48,180 nt of DNA from Chamaesiphon sp. 341R_metabat_111 (GTDB lineage Bacteria > Cyanobacteriota > Cyanobacteriia > Cyanobacteriales > Chamaesiphonaceae), in the NCBI GenBank assembly GCA_025351825.1, contig JANXVE010000095.1, positions 1 to 48,180 of the forward strand. The letters are read 5' to 3'. The translations under genes and the position numbers were made by a program. Below are positions 18,207 through 25,328 of the stretch, one piece after another; within the stretch, counting starts at the first letter, position 1; every line of letters begins with the position of its first letter. Under the pieces are notes generated by a model, which saw nothing but the letters and a program-made list of their open reading frames with translations, was not told the origin of the DNA and did not search any database.

Positions 18207-18241
18207 AAAAAAGATCTTAGCAATTGCCAAGATCTTTTTTT
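18207..18241 (-). terminator. Rho-independent terminator, bidirectional
   Basis: The stem AAGATCTT is repeated as an inverted repeat around a 10-base loop. A-runs and T-runs flank it on both sides, so it reads as a terminator on both strands. On the minus strand it directly follows the stop of the 18268-18744 gene. Confidence 0.85.
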
Positions 18242-18267
18242 GAGTTAAAACCAGATGTTCTCTAAAC

Positions 18268-18744
18268 CTAATTACAATTAGTGCGAGTTTCAGAACTAAC
18301 CGTGCGCCCATTAATAGTTTGACTAGATTGAATCGCAGAACTACCCGAACCACTGCATTGAATATTTTGCTCGCTAACTGTGTGAGTATCATTCGTCGAA
18401 GTGCGAGTTGTCGAAGTGCCAACCCGATCGGGATCGACTGAATTAACTCGATCGATCGCCTGCTGACGCAGAATAGTAGCTGGAATTACCCGTCCACGTC
18501 GTATCGATGGAGCTTTGCGATTCCGACGACGGTTGCGATCGATCGATACCCGTCCAACTGTTATTTTGGCAGGACTAATCTCAATATTCGGCGTGTCGAT
18601 CCTAGCTTCACCTCGATCGCTAGTTTGAATACCGATCTTACCAACAGATATGTTAGTACCTTCAGTAATTTCAGCGGCATGAACTATATTAGTTGAGAGC
18701 AAGATAATAGATATTAGCAATAAGCCGAGTCGAGAATTTAACAT
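18268..18744 (-). CDS. Small exported basic protein of unknown function
   Basis: I do not recognise the family. The 158-residue product has a signal peptide (ending NIVHAAE, about residue 24) and a short beta-like region (ISVGKIGIQTSDRGEARI). A strongly basic patch follows (DRNRRRNRKAPSIRRGR, about 70-85). The C-terminal part is Ser/Thr-rich with two cysteines. A clean terminator follows. It lies among other exported-protein genes on the same strand. Confidence 0.65.
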   Translation of the reverse strand: MLNSRLGLLLISIILLSTNIVHAAEITEGTNISVGKIGIQTSDRGEARIDTPNIEISPAKITVGRVSIDRNRRRNRKAPSIRRGRVIPATILRQQAIDRVNSVDPDRVGTSTTRTSTNDTHTVSEQNIQCSGSGSSAIQSSQTINGRTVSSETRTNCN

Positions 18745-18822
18745 GGAGATCGTCTTAAATGCAAAGAATATATAGAGATACTTCGATCGTGATGATTGAT
18801 ATCTAGGAAATCTAATTGCAGA

Positions 18823-19212
18823 TTAATGATGCCAATTATGGTGACGACCATTTTCCCTCTGACAATCACCTTTTTGACGGTGACGACGCTGTTCGCCGTA
18901 GGGATCATTTGCCTGAGGATGAGAACTGTTGTCAATCCGAGTATCACTTGCCTGAACGATTCGGTTGCCATCACCTTGGATCTCGGCAGCTTGGTTAGAT
19001 CTCGTCATTGATGTAAAACGATTGCCACCACCAAACCGACCCCGATTATTGATAACTAGGATATTAGTTTGATTGACGACATTGTTATTTCCGGTCACGA
19101 TCGCTATCTGAGCAGCTTGGTTGCTATCGACTGACTGGGAATAAGCTGGTAATGATATGCTAGCCAACCCAATGCTACTGGCAACTAAAGCTAATATTTT
19201 GACTGCGTTCAT
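18823..19212 (-). CDS. Small exported protein with GNNN repeats (curlin-like?)
   Basis: The 129-residue product has a signal peptide (ending LPAYSQS, about residue 26). It carries two repeat-like units: SNQAAQIAIVTGNNNVVNQ and SNQAAEIQGDGNRIVQ. Their spacing of Gln, Gly, Asn and Gln recalls curlin repeats, and the same pattern occurs in the product of 21011-21319, so the two are probably paralogues. The C-terminus is His/Arg-rich and hydrophilic. Only two weak repeats are present, so the curli-like reading is tentative. Confidence 0.6.
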   Translation of the reverse strand: MNAVKILALVASSIGLASISLPAYSQSVDSNQAAQIAIVTGNNNVVNQTNILVINNRGRFGGGNRFTSMTRSNQAAEIQGDGNRIVQASDTRIDNSSHPQANDPYGEQRRHRQKGDCQRENGRHHNWHH

Positions 19213-19258
19213 GATGTTTTTCTCTATCTAATAATGGTTCGAGTCTGAATTATGTGAT

Positions 19259-19660
19259 TTATCGCTTAGGGAAAAAATTACGATCGAGAGTCGGAACATA
19301 AATAGTAATACCAGTACCGACCTGAATATTGAGATCGCCAGCATTCATCACGCTAGCAGGAAGACCTCGATAAGTACCAGAACCACTACTAAGTTGAGCA
19401 CTATTGCGGATTTGGTTTACGCCATCAGGGCCAACATAGAGTTGGGTGGATTTATGGACGTTGACATTGCCGACACAGTTAGGAGCGATCTTTTGTTTAA
19501 CAGAGTTTTGTTGTACACCAGGCGCATCCTTCGAGCCAGTGATTTTGATTTGATTGCTAATGTCGGCATTAACACAGCCAAGCGCGTGAGCCGCAGGAGT
19601 AAAAGTAGGCAGGAGCGCAAGTGAACAGACAATGCCAGTGAGTAATTTAGTGGTGTACAT
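19259..19660 (-). CDS. Small exported protein of unknown function
   Basis: The 133-residue product has a signal peptide (ending PAAHALG, about residue 27). The mature part has two cysteines (LGCVNAD and PNCVGN) and is Asn/Gln/Ser-rich, with NQIKITGSKDAPGVQQNSV and NQIRNSAQLSSGSG as possible repeat units. It is predicted to be mostly beta. I recognise no family. It starts 46 bases from the end of the adjacent GNNN-repeat gene on the same strand and may be co-transcribed with it. Confidence 0.65.
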   Translation of the reverse strand: MYTTKLLTGIVCSLALLPTFTPAAHALGCVNADISNQIKITGSKDAPGVQQNSVKQKIAPNCVGNVNVHKSTQLYVGPDGVNQIRNSAQLSSGSGTYRGLPASVMNAGDLNIQVGTGITIYVPTLDRNFFPKR

Positions 19661-19740
19661 GATGAGGACTCAAAAGAAATAGGAGATAGATCGAGAGCGA
19701 AGATGTGAATAGAAAGAAATAAAAGCTACAGAGAAAGTAA

Positions 19741-19769
19741 GGCAGAGGCGTGGTTTAGCCTCTGTCCTA
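19741..19769 (-). terminator. Possible terminator hairpin
   Basis: An inverted repeat (GGCAGAGGC against GCCTCTGTCC) with an 8-base loop lies ~120 bases downstream of the Pro-rich protein gene on the minus strand. There is no good T-tract, so assignment is weak. Confidence 0.35.
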
Positions 19770-19892
19770 GAGGGTGTGGGGGTATGAGGTAAAAAAGCTT
19801 TCAGGTTTTTTTCCATTTGGTGATTGGTTAGCATATTTACTGAGCAACTCTAGCTTTAGTCTAGATATTTAAGCCTGTAGCTAGGCAGCCAT

Positions 19893-20666
19893 CTACTGTT
19901 TAGAGGGGCAACCTCCTAAAACTACACTAGAGGGTTTTTCTGTGGCTACAACTCCTTGGGGTGTTCTGTATTGCGAACCATCTGACTTCGTATGTACGAT
20001 ATATAGGTGAGAGTAATTTGTAGAATTAATCATGCAAGCTGGGACACTGACTGTCTGTTTTTTGCTATTTTCACTTTCCTTACTCAGTTTTCCCCCTGCT
20101 CCAATTAAAGGAACTCCTGCTTTAATTTCTGCCTCTGCCGATGACTTAGCCCCTGTATTAACTTCAATCACTGTTGTGATGGGAGTATATGTTGTGTTAA
20201 CAACAGAAGTTCTGTCTTTGAGGTTGTATCTTTTAGCAGGTGGCAATTCGGGCTTTGAGGTAGCTGCTGGTATGGGCTGTTGGCTAACAGGTTTTGGCAA
20301 TGTAGGTTGCTGGCTAGAAATAGGTTTGGGTGCTGTGGGTGGTTTACTAACAGGTTGTTTTCCAGTAGCTGGTTTTGGTTGTGCGGATGGCTGGCTGGGA
20401 GTAGGTTTTGGTTGTGTGGGTGGTTTACTAACAGGCTGTTGACCAGTAGCAGGTTTTGGTTGTGCAGGTGGTTTACTAGCAGGTTGCTGTCCAGTAGCTG
20501 GTTTTGCTGGTGTAGGCTGTTGGCTGGGAGTAGGCTTGGAGGTCGTAGATGGTTGACTAACAGGCTGTTGACCAGTAGCTGGTTTTGCTTGAGCGGGAAG
20601 TATTGAAGCGATCGTTAGACCGAAAATGAGTAATGCAATTGACTTGAATGCGTTATTGGATGTCAT
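19893..20666 (-). CDS. Exported Pro/Gln-rich repeat protein
   Basis: The 257-residue product has a signal peptide (ending LPAQA, about residue 27). About 120 residues of imperfect tandem repeats follow, with the unit KPATGQQPVSKPPTQP in roughly five copies. A compact C-terminal domain (about 150-257) contains ITTVIEVNTGAKSSAEAEI, two cysteines (VPACMIN and LGGCPSK) and SHLYIVHTKSDGSQYRTPQG. The repeat looks like a cell-wall-spanning or spacer segment that displays the C-terminal domain. I recognise no named family for that domain. Copy number in the repeat could vary between strains. Confidence 0.7.
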   Translation of the reverse strand: MTSNNAFKSIALLIFGLTIASILPAQAKPATGQQPVSQPSTTSKPTPSQQPTPAKPATGQQPASKPPAQPKPATGQQPVSKPPTQPKPTPSQPSAQPKPATGKQPVSKPPTAPKPISSQQPTLPKPVSQQPIPAATSKPELPPAKRYNLKDRTSVVNTTYTPITTVIEVNTGAKSSAEAEIKAGVPLIGAGGKLSKESENSKKQTVSVPACMINSTNYSHLYIVHTKSDGSQYRTPQGVVATEKPSSVVLGGCPSKQ

Positions 20667-20729
20667 CTTGATTTTCCTTAATTTTGATGTGTGTCTTGAC
20701 TGGATTTGATATTAGACTCGATACTTTTA

Positions 20730-20951
20730 TTAGAGGATATTTTTTGGAAATACGGAGAGTATAGAATGTTCGAGCAAGCCCAAGTAGCATAAAATCATAG
20801 CAATGTAGATGAGCAGTACATACAGAATTCTCTGGACGATCGATATCATATTGACTGTCCGTGGTCTTCTTGTTGCTGTTTCTACTGGTAGAAGTGTTGA
20901 TAATACTTGGTATTGGTCGATTGTTAGTTCTGTCGTATACGATTGAGTCAT
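20730..20951 (-). pseudogene. Remnant of an IS5-type transposase N-terminus
   Basis: The first ~45 residues of this 73-residue frame (YTTELTIDQYQVLSTLLP, then RRPRTVNMISIVQRILYVL) fit the start of IS5-family transposases of the type SDxQWxxLxPLLP...GRPRxVDxRxxxNxIxYVLRTG. After YVL the homology is lost and the frame ends, with no DDE domain downstream. It is a decayed insertion-sequence fragment lying between exported-protein genes. Confidence 0.65.
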
Positions 20952-21010
20952 CGCTTTTTTACTAGTGTCTATCTATACTTTCCAAATATCCTCTTACCCG
21001 CAGTTATTGA

Positions 21011-21319
21011 CTATTTAGCTTTTTGGCGGCCACCGTATTTTTGTTGAATATCTAGGATATTAATGTTGTAATCGCCGATAGTCTGAGTATGTCCAGTTAC
21101 AACTTGATTGGTTCCAGTTGTATTGCTGCCATAACGCCCAGTTTGTTGAGCATTGAGAATGGACTGGCGGATAGTTGTGCTACTAACGTTGTTATTACCG
21201 ACAACGATTGAACTTAGATCGATTACTTGATTGTTGGCATTAAGATTTTCAGCATGGCTAATATTAGGGAATAAAGCAATTGCACCGACGATGAAAGTTA
21301 AGACTTTGATGAGTTTCAT
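21011..21319 (-). CDS. Small exported protein with GNNN repeats, paralogue of 18823-19212
   Basis: The 102-residue product has a signal peptide (ending ISHAEN, about residue 24). Its two units are NNQVIDLSSIVVGNNNVSST and TNQVVTGHTQTIGDYNINI, separated by QQTGRYGSNTTG. The layout matches the protein at 18823-19212 (NQ, then GNNNV, a Gly/Arg-containing spacer, a second NQ, then GD-N), so I call them paralogues. A beta-strand-rich or curlin-like structure is possible. The shared 44-base element lies 57 bases upstream. Confidence 0.6.
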   Translation of the reverse strand: MKLIKVLTFIVGAIALFPNISHAENLNANNQVIDLSSIVVGNNNVSSTTIRQSILNAQQTGRYGSNTTGTNQVVTGHTQTIGDYNINILDIQQKYGGRQKAK

Positions 21320-21376
21320 GATTATGTTCCGATTTTGTGAATGGAGTAAGTGATTGAGTTGAGTTAGTCTGTGTTT

Positions 21377-21420
21377 GTCTCTAATTAACTCTACGTTCTA
21401 GTCCTAAATCTTATTCACGC
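21377..21420 (-). promoter_or_regulatory. Shared upstream element, copy 2
   Basis: Matches 18117-18160 at about 38 of 44 positions and has the same orientation relative to the downstream gene (21011-21319). A common promoter or operator is inferred from conservation in two otherwise different non-coding flanks. Confidence 0.55.
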
Positions 21421-21432
21421 TGGTTGAAAGAC

Positions 21433-21571
21433 AATAGACCTCTTGCGCGAATACTAGATTATGGTGTTACGAGTGGATAGTGAATAGTGAATAGTGAATC
21501 GAAAGATGAATTCTAGCTGCTAGCTTGTGAGACAAGGATCGGAAATTTAAGATTCAGGTAAGAGGTATAAT
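21433..21571. mobile_element. MITE-like element, family C, degenerate copy with tandem repeats
   Basis: The left end (TAGACCTCTTGCGCGAAT, 21435-21452) matches the ends of the element at 29287-29422. The right arm (about 21551-21571) is degenerate. Inside, the heptad ATAGTGA is repeated about three times at 21477-21497. Confidence 0.55.
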
Positions 21572-21573
21572 AT

Positions 21574-21605
21574 AAAAGCTGCCTCTCCTGGTGGAGAGGC
21601 AGCAC
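21574..21605 (-). terminator. Rho-independent terminator of the holin-family gene
   Basis: A perfect 11-base stem (GCTGCCTCTCC and its complement) with a 4-base loop. On the minus strand TTTTATATT follows it, 24 bases past the stop at 21629. Confidence 0.85.
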
Positions 21606-21628
21606 TATCAAATTATTGATAAATCTGT

Positions 21629-22021
21629 TTAACTATTGCTGGTTAAAGAGGGAGATTGACCGATCTTTTTTTCAGCAAAATAGTTATTTAGGAAAGTGCT
21701 AGCAAATGAGAGGATAACTGGCCCCAGAATAAAGGCGAGTAAACCACTTACTGTAAATCCAGGCACAAATAGGGATGCCATCCAGAAGCACGCACCGTTG
21801 ACTACTAGCGAAAATAGTCCCAGGCTCAAGAAGTTAATTGGGAGCGATAGCAGTGCAAGCACGGGTCGAATGGTAGAATTGACTCCACCAACGGCAACGG
21901 CTGCTAGCATTGCGGCTGGAAAATTAGCAATATCTACTCCTGGTACAGCTAGATCGACGATGAGTAAGCCCAACGCTGTTGCTAAGGTAGTAACCAGATA
22001 GCTAATGATGTTATTGTTCAT
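21629..22021 (-). CDS. Phage holin family 4 (superfamily IV) membrane protein
   Basis: The 130-residue protein has four hydrophobic helices (about 8-25, 35-62, 66-86 and 93-113). It carries the typical pattern GGVNSTIRPVLALLSLPINFLSLGLFSLVVNG seen in bacterial holin-4-family proteins. In non-phage settings their role is unknown and no lysis role should be assumed. No phage genes are nearby. The YqaE/Pmp3-type gene lies 47 bases upstream on the same strand. Confidence 0.85.
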   Translation of the reverse strand: MNNNIISYLVTTLATALGLLIVDLAVPGVDIANFPAAMLAAVAVGGVNSTIRPVLALLSLPINFLSLGLFSLVVNGACFWMASLFVPGFTVSGLLAFILGPVILSFASTFLNNYFAEKKIGQSPSLTSNS

Positions 22022-22068
22022 GTGTTTATACCTTGAAAATAGTTAACTTTAGTTGAATCAGCTTGGTT

Positions 22069-22254
22069 TTACTTGTAGGCTGAATTGTTTAGTTCGTTCT
22101 GTTTGGCGATCGCCCAAACCGCATGAATACTACCTGGAATCCAACCTAGTAAGGTCAGTCCAATACTAATAAACAGTGTTGGCCCGACTCCAAATGCCAA
22201 GAAAACACCAACGGGTGGAATTAAAATACCGAGGATTAAATGTAATAAGTTCAT
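22069..22254 (-). CDS. YqaE/Pmp3 family small membrane protein
   Basis: The 61-residue protein has two hydrophobic helices and the family pattern GILIPPVGVFLAFG...LTLLGWIPGSIHAVW. Pmp3/YqaE proteins affect membrane potential and salt or cold tolerance in other organisms; the role here is inferred from the family. The gene is complete and precedes the holin-family gene on the same strand, and both may belong to an envelope-stress group with the membrane protein at 22568. Confidence 0.9.
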   Translation of the reverse strand: MNLLHLILGILIPPVGVFLAFGVGPTLFISIGLTLLGWIPGSIHAVWAIAKQNELNNSAYK

Positions 22255-22338
22255 GATTTTTGGGTTATTTGAATGAGTATCGGTCTTATACCCTCACCTG
22301 CCTGGTGAGGGGTGAAGTAAAATTTCTGTAGCAAATAT

Positions 22339-22548
22339 TTAGCGGTTTCTAATGCTGTGCCAGAGGTCTTTTAATTGCTGCTTAATCACTGCTTCCTTCC
22401 GAGCAGCTACCCCACTAGAGTCAGCAAATCGTTGGTGAAGCCTCTCCTGTGGAGAATCGTGAGCTTCTGCCTGCTTTTGCTCTAGTGGAATCGTGCCACT
22501 AGTTTGGGCTGCGGATTTTATTTGTTTGTACCAGTCTTTGACTTCTGG
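22339..22548 (-). pseudogene. Remnant of a small hydrophilic protein gene with an embedded repeat
   Basis: The minus strand has an open frame of ~69 codons (WYKQIKSAAQTSG, IPLEQKQAEAHDSPQERLH, GVAARKEAVIKQQLKDLW) that looks like a real charged helical protein. It has no start codon, and a TAG precedes it in frame. The start appears to be lost or rearranged next to the end of the 22568 gene. The segment at 22430-22462 (residues around HDSPQERLH) is a copy of the small repeat also found at 31688-31720. Confidence 0.5.
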
Positions 22549-22567
22549 CTAAGTTTTGCCACCCAAC

Positions 22568-23230
22568 TTAATCTCGATCGAGTAGGGCAGTAGTTCTCGC
22601 TTGACGATAGCCAGTACCAGAGCCGACTAGGGCAGCAACCAATCCCAACAGCGAACCCAATACAAATGACCAGCTCACTTTGGCTGTATTTCCAGCAATG
22701 TTGCGGGTTTGTTGGGCTGTGATGTTTGGTATTTTGGGGGCATTTGGCCCTGTGGCTGTTATTGGTGGAGTATTGGGAGTATTTTGTTGAACTTGGTTGA
22801 TGACGCTACCAGCATTGGAAGCCGCTACGCCAAATGCGCCGGATACACCGCTAGACAGCAGCCAAGCACTGAGTGCGAGCATTGATGCCCACAGGATTGC
22901 ACCATTGAGTAGAGCCGTTTCGCGCTGCATCCGTCCAGATGTGCGGGCAGCAGTCCAGCCACCGACAAATAGGGAGATGAGCAAACTAATAATCGACCAA
23001 ATACCTACGCCTACGCCGACACCAGGGGCTTCAGTTCGAGGTGCGCCCGAGTCGCCGAGGCTACTCGATCCAACGGCTACTCCCAGGGCACTAAGCACTA
23101 GCTGTGTGCTGAGGGCGATCGCCAATCCAGCTACGATTGGCCCCCATCGCACCTGGTCATGATAATTTGTCGCGGCAACTGGCACTATGCGCTCGCCGAC
23201 ATAATCATTAGGTCTATCTACATATGCCAT
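22568..23230 (-). CDS. Integral membrane protein of unknown function
   Basis: The 220-residue protein has a hydrophilic N-terminus (MAYVDRPNDYVGERIV) and four predicted helices: about 28-52, 75-95, 107-130 and 188-207. A Gly/Ala-rich pattern (VRWGPIVAGLAIALSTQLVLSALG, SLFVGGWTAARTSGRMQ) is shared by many bacterial proteins of the YrzE/TIGR04086-like kind. An Asn/Pro/Thr-rich loop separates the last two helices. Biochemical function is unknown. Neighbouring YqaE and holin-family genes suggest a membrane-stress role, as inference. Confidence 0.7.
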   Translation of the reverse strand: MAYVDRPNDYVGERIVPVAATNYHDQVRWGPIVAGLAIALSTQLVLSALGVAVGSSSLGDSGAPRTEAPGVGVGVGIWSIISLLISLFVGGWTAARTSGRMQRETALLNGAILWASMLALSAWLLSSGVSGAFGVAASNAGSVINQVQQNTPNTPPITATGPNAPKIPNITAQQTRNIAGNTAKVSWSFVLGSLLGLVAALVGSGTGYRQARTTALLDRD

Positions 23231-23501
23231 AATAATTCTCCAAAAATTGTGGTGTAAGTGTCAGATCTAAATGCACTAAATTCCCGATGCTTCGATCGAA
23301 GCCTGTAAGCTTAATCTCGGCAGATAATCCTAAAAGTTAGTGATTACAGCCTAAATCCTAAATTCCTTGGGATTAAATCTTTGTTAACGATCGATACCTA
23401 TATTTATACCTGGAGCGACCCCAGCCACGAATCTATCAAAAGACAGATATTTAATGGCAAACCTCTGAAAAAGTCTCTATCAAAAGATATTTAGAATGTT
23501 G

Positions 23502-24680
23502 TTAAACAACTGAATCGAGCAGAATATTTGTAGCAGGTAACTCAACTGAAAAGGTGCTACCTTCACCTACTTTCGATCTAACTGAAATTTTACCGCCATG
23601 AGCTTCGGCAATCTGTTTGCACAGATATAAACCCAGTCCACTGTTCGATCGCTTGTGATTGCCCCGTCGGAATCGTTCAAATAAATTAGCTAAATCACCT
23701 TTAGGAATCCCAGTTCCCGTATCACAAATAGCCACAGTTACAGTCGGGAAATTCGGTAGAGAGGGTCTAAGCTCGATCGAGATTTTGCCCAGATCGGTAA
23801 ATTTGAGACTATTACCGACTAAATTAACGATTAAGCGTTTCAATTCTAACCTGTCGCCAGTAACCTGAAAGTTAGCATCAGGGAGATCTCGCGCTAAAAT
23901 TGTCGATGTGAGTTCAAGATTTTTAGTTATGGCAATCGGTGTCAGTTCGTGGACTACTTCGGTGATGAGTCGAACTAGATCGATCGGCATAAACGTCAAA
24001 TGTTTGGCCGCTGTATCATAGGTATAAGCTTCGACTAGATTTCGCACCATTTGGAGCAAATCTTGGTTGCTCCGGCTGATGATCTGGAGATTGGACTTCG
24101 CCTTTGCTGGCAGATCGCCAAATACATCATCACAGAGTAGATCCAACATCCGATTTGCACCGACTAGAGGCGTTTGGAGATCGTGAGTCATCCGCGCGAT
24201 AAATTCTTCTTTTTGGGCTAATAATTCTTCCCGCTGCTGGTTGGCAAGTTCCATCGCTACTTCGGCATTGTATACTCGCATCACATTCTGGAAGACTTGA
24301 CGCAATTGGGCTGGAGATATTTGAGTCTTGGATAAATAGTCGGATGCACCTGCTTTCATAAGATCGACGGCGACTCGATCGTCATTTTGACCTGTGAGGC
24401 TGACAATGGGGACACGGATCCCCTGTTCGCGCAGCTTTTGGAGCAATTCGACCCCATTGCCATCGGGTAAGCGATAGTCGATAAAAATGCAGTCGAACTG
24501 ATGGGAAATAGCTAAGTCAATCCCGCTCTGACAATCGATCGCTTCGAGTATTTCTGTCTGAAAGTCTGCACCCTTAAAAGCTCTAATGACAGTCATTCGA
24601 TCGATCTCATCATCGTCGATTACCAGCACTTTGAAGACCCGATCCATCAGTGCTGCCGTTGTCAAAATTGGATTTTCCAT
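23502..24680 (-). CDS. Response regulator-histidine kinase hybrid (REC-HisKA-HATPase)
   Basis: The 392-residue soluble protein has an N-terminal receiver domain (about 16-135) with acidic IDDDEID and phospho-acceptor Asp68 in FIDYRLPDG. A linker helix follows. The HisKA domain has His166 in ARMTHDLQTP, and the HATPase domain (about 270-388) has the N, G1 and G2 boxes (NLVGNSLKF, DTGTGIPK, GLGLYLCKQ). No transmembrane segment is present. The order is receiver first, kinase second, so it probably takes phosphate from a partner and controls its own kinase. It follows the Rcp1-like gene by only 3 bases, so the two are almost certainly co-transcribed. Confidence 0.9.
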   Translation of the reverse strand: MENPILTTAALMDRVFKVLVIDDDEIDRMTVIRAFKGADFQTEILEAIDCQSGIDLAISHQFDCIFIDYRLPDGNGVELLQKLREQGIRVPIVSLTGQNDDRVAVDLMKAGASDYLSKTQISPAQLRQVFQNVMRVYNAEVAMELANQQREELLAQKEEFIARMTHDLQTPLVGANRMLDLLCDDVFGDLPAKAKSNLQIISRSNQDLLQMVRNLVEAYTYDTAAKHLTFMPIDLVRLITEVVHELTPIAITKNLELTSTILARDLPDANFQVTGDRLELKRLIVNLVGNSLKFTDLGKISIELRPSLPNFPTVTVAICDTGTGIPKGDLANLFERFRRGNHKRSNSGLGLYLCKQIAEAHGGKISVRSKVGEGSTFSVELPATNILLDSVV

Positions 24681-24683
24681 CGC

Positions 24684-25151
24684 CTATACTGGTGCAGGTA
24701 GCTCGGACATCGACCAATAACGGTTGAGGGCATCAATTTTTTCGACAAAGCTGCTAAAGGTAATTGGTTTGATGATGTATCCAGCAACGTGATATTCATA
24801 AGCCGCCGCAATCTCACTATCTTGCATCGATGTAGTTAGGATCACTACTGGTAACTTGCGTAAAGCAGGATCGGCGCGTAATTCTTTCAGAAACTCTAGT
24901 CCGCCCATTTGAGGCATGTTTAAGTCGAGGAGAATTAAGAGCTTACTGTTATGCTTTTGAGGGATGTGGCTATTACTACGCAACATTGCTAGAGCTTCGA
25001 TCCCATTAGCTGCCCGAGATAGAGTGGCGGTTGAGTTGTTTTTTTTCAACGCGCGCTGAACGTTCATCACGTCCACTTCATCATCTTCGACGAGGAGAAT
25101 ATTTAGATCTTGAGTGGTGGTCATCAGGGGAAGTCGGGTAGCTGCGATCAT
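24684..25151 (-). CDS. Rcp1-like response regulator
   Basis: The 155-residue single-receiver protein has VEDDEVDVMNVQRALKK, phospho-acceptor Asp76 in ILLDLNMPQMGG, the Thr region VVILTTSMQDSEI and Lys in GYIIKPI. This is the profile of Rcp1-type regulators that serve phytochrome-like kinases. No output domain is present. An ATG at 25124 is an alternative start that would drop nine residues. It sits between a CHASE3 kinase and a receiver-kinase hybrid on the same strand, so a phosphorelay linking the three is likely. Confidence 0.9.
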   Translation of the reverse strand: MIAATRLPLMTTTQDLNILLVEDDEVDVMNVQRALKKNNSTATLSRAANGIEALAMLRSNSHIPQKHNSKLLILLDLNMPQMGGLEFLKELRADPALRKLPVVILTTSMQDSEIAAAYEYHVAGYIIKPITFSSFVEKIDALNRYWSMSELPAPV

Positions 25152-25328
25152 TGAGTCTTACCTACTATAGTGATTTCCGATGCTATTTGGTCGGTATTCC
25201 TCTATTTTACGGCTTTAACTAGATTATCCATCTACCAAAAGGGATGTATGGCCTAAAATTTGGGGGAGGGGCGGGGGAGTACAAAAATTTGTAGGTTGGG
25301 TTGAAGAATGAAACCCAACACACTAGGG

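Noticed and set aside
20032-20606. Trp/Gly-rich plus-strand frames opposite the Pro-rich protein
   Set aside because: They are antisense shadows of the Pro/Gln repeat; the minus frame has the signal peptide and a sensible domain.
21629-22021. Prophage signal from the holin-family gene
   Set aside because: No other phage genes are near, and this holin-4 family is widespread in bacterial chromosomes.
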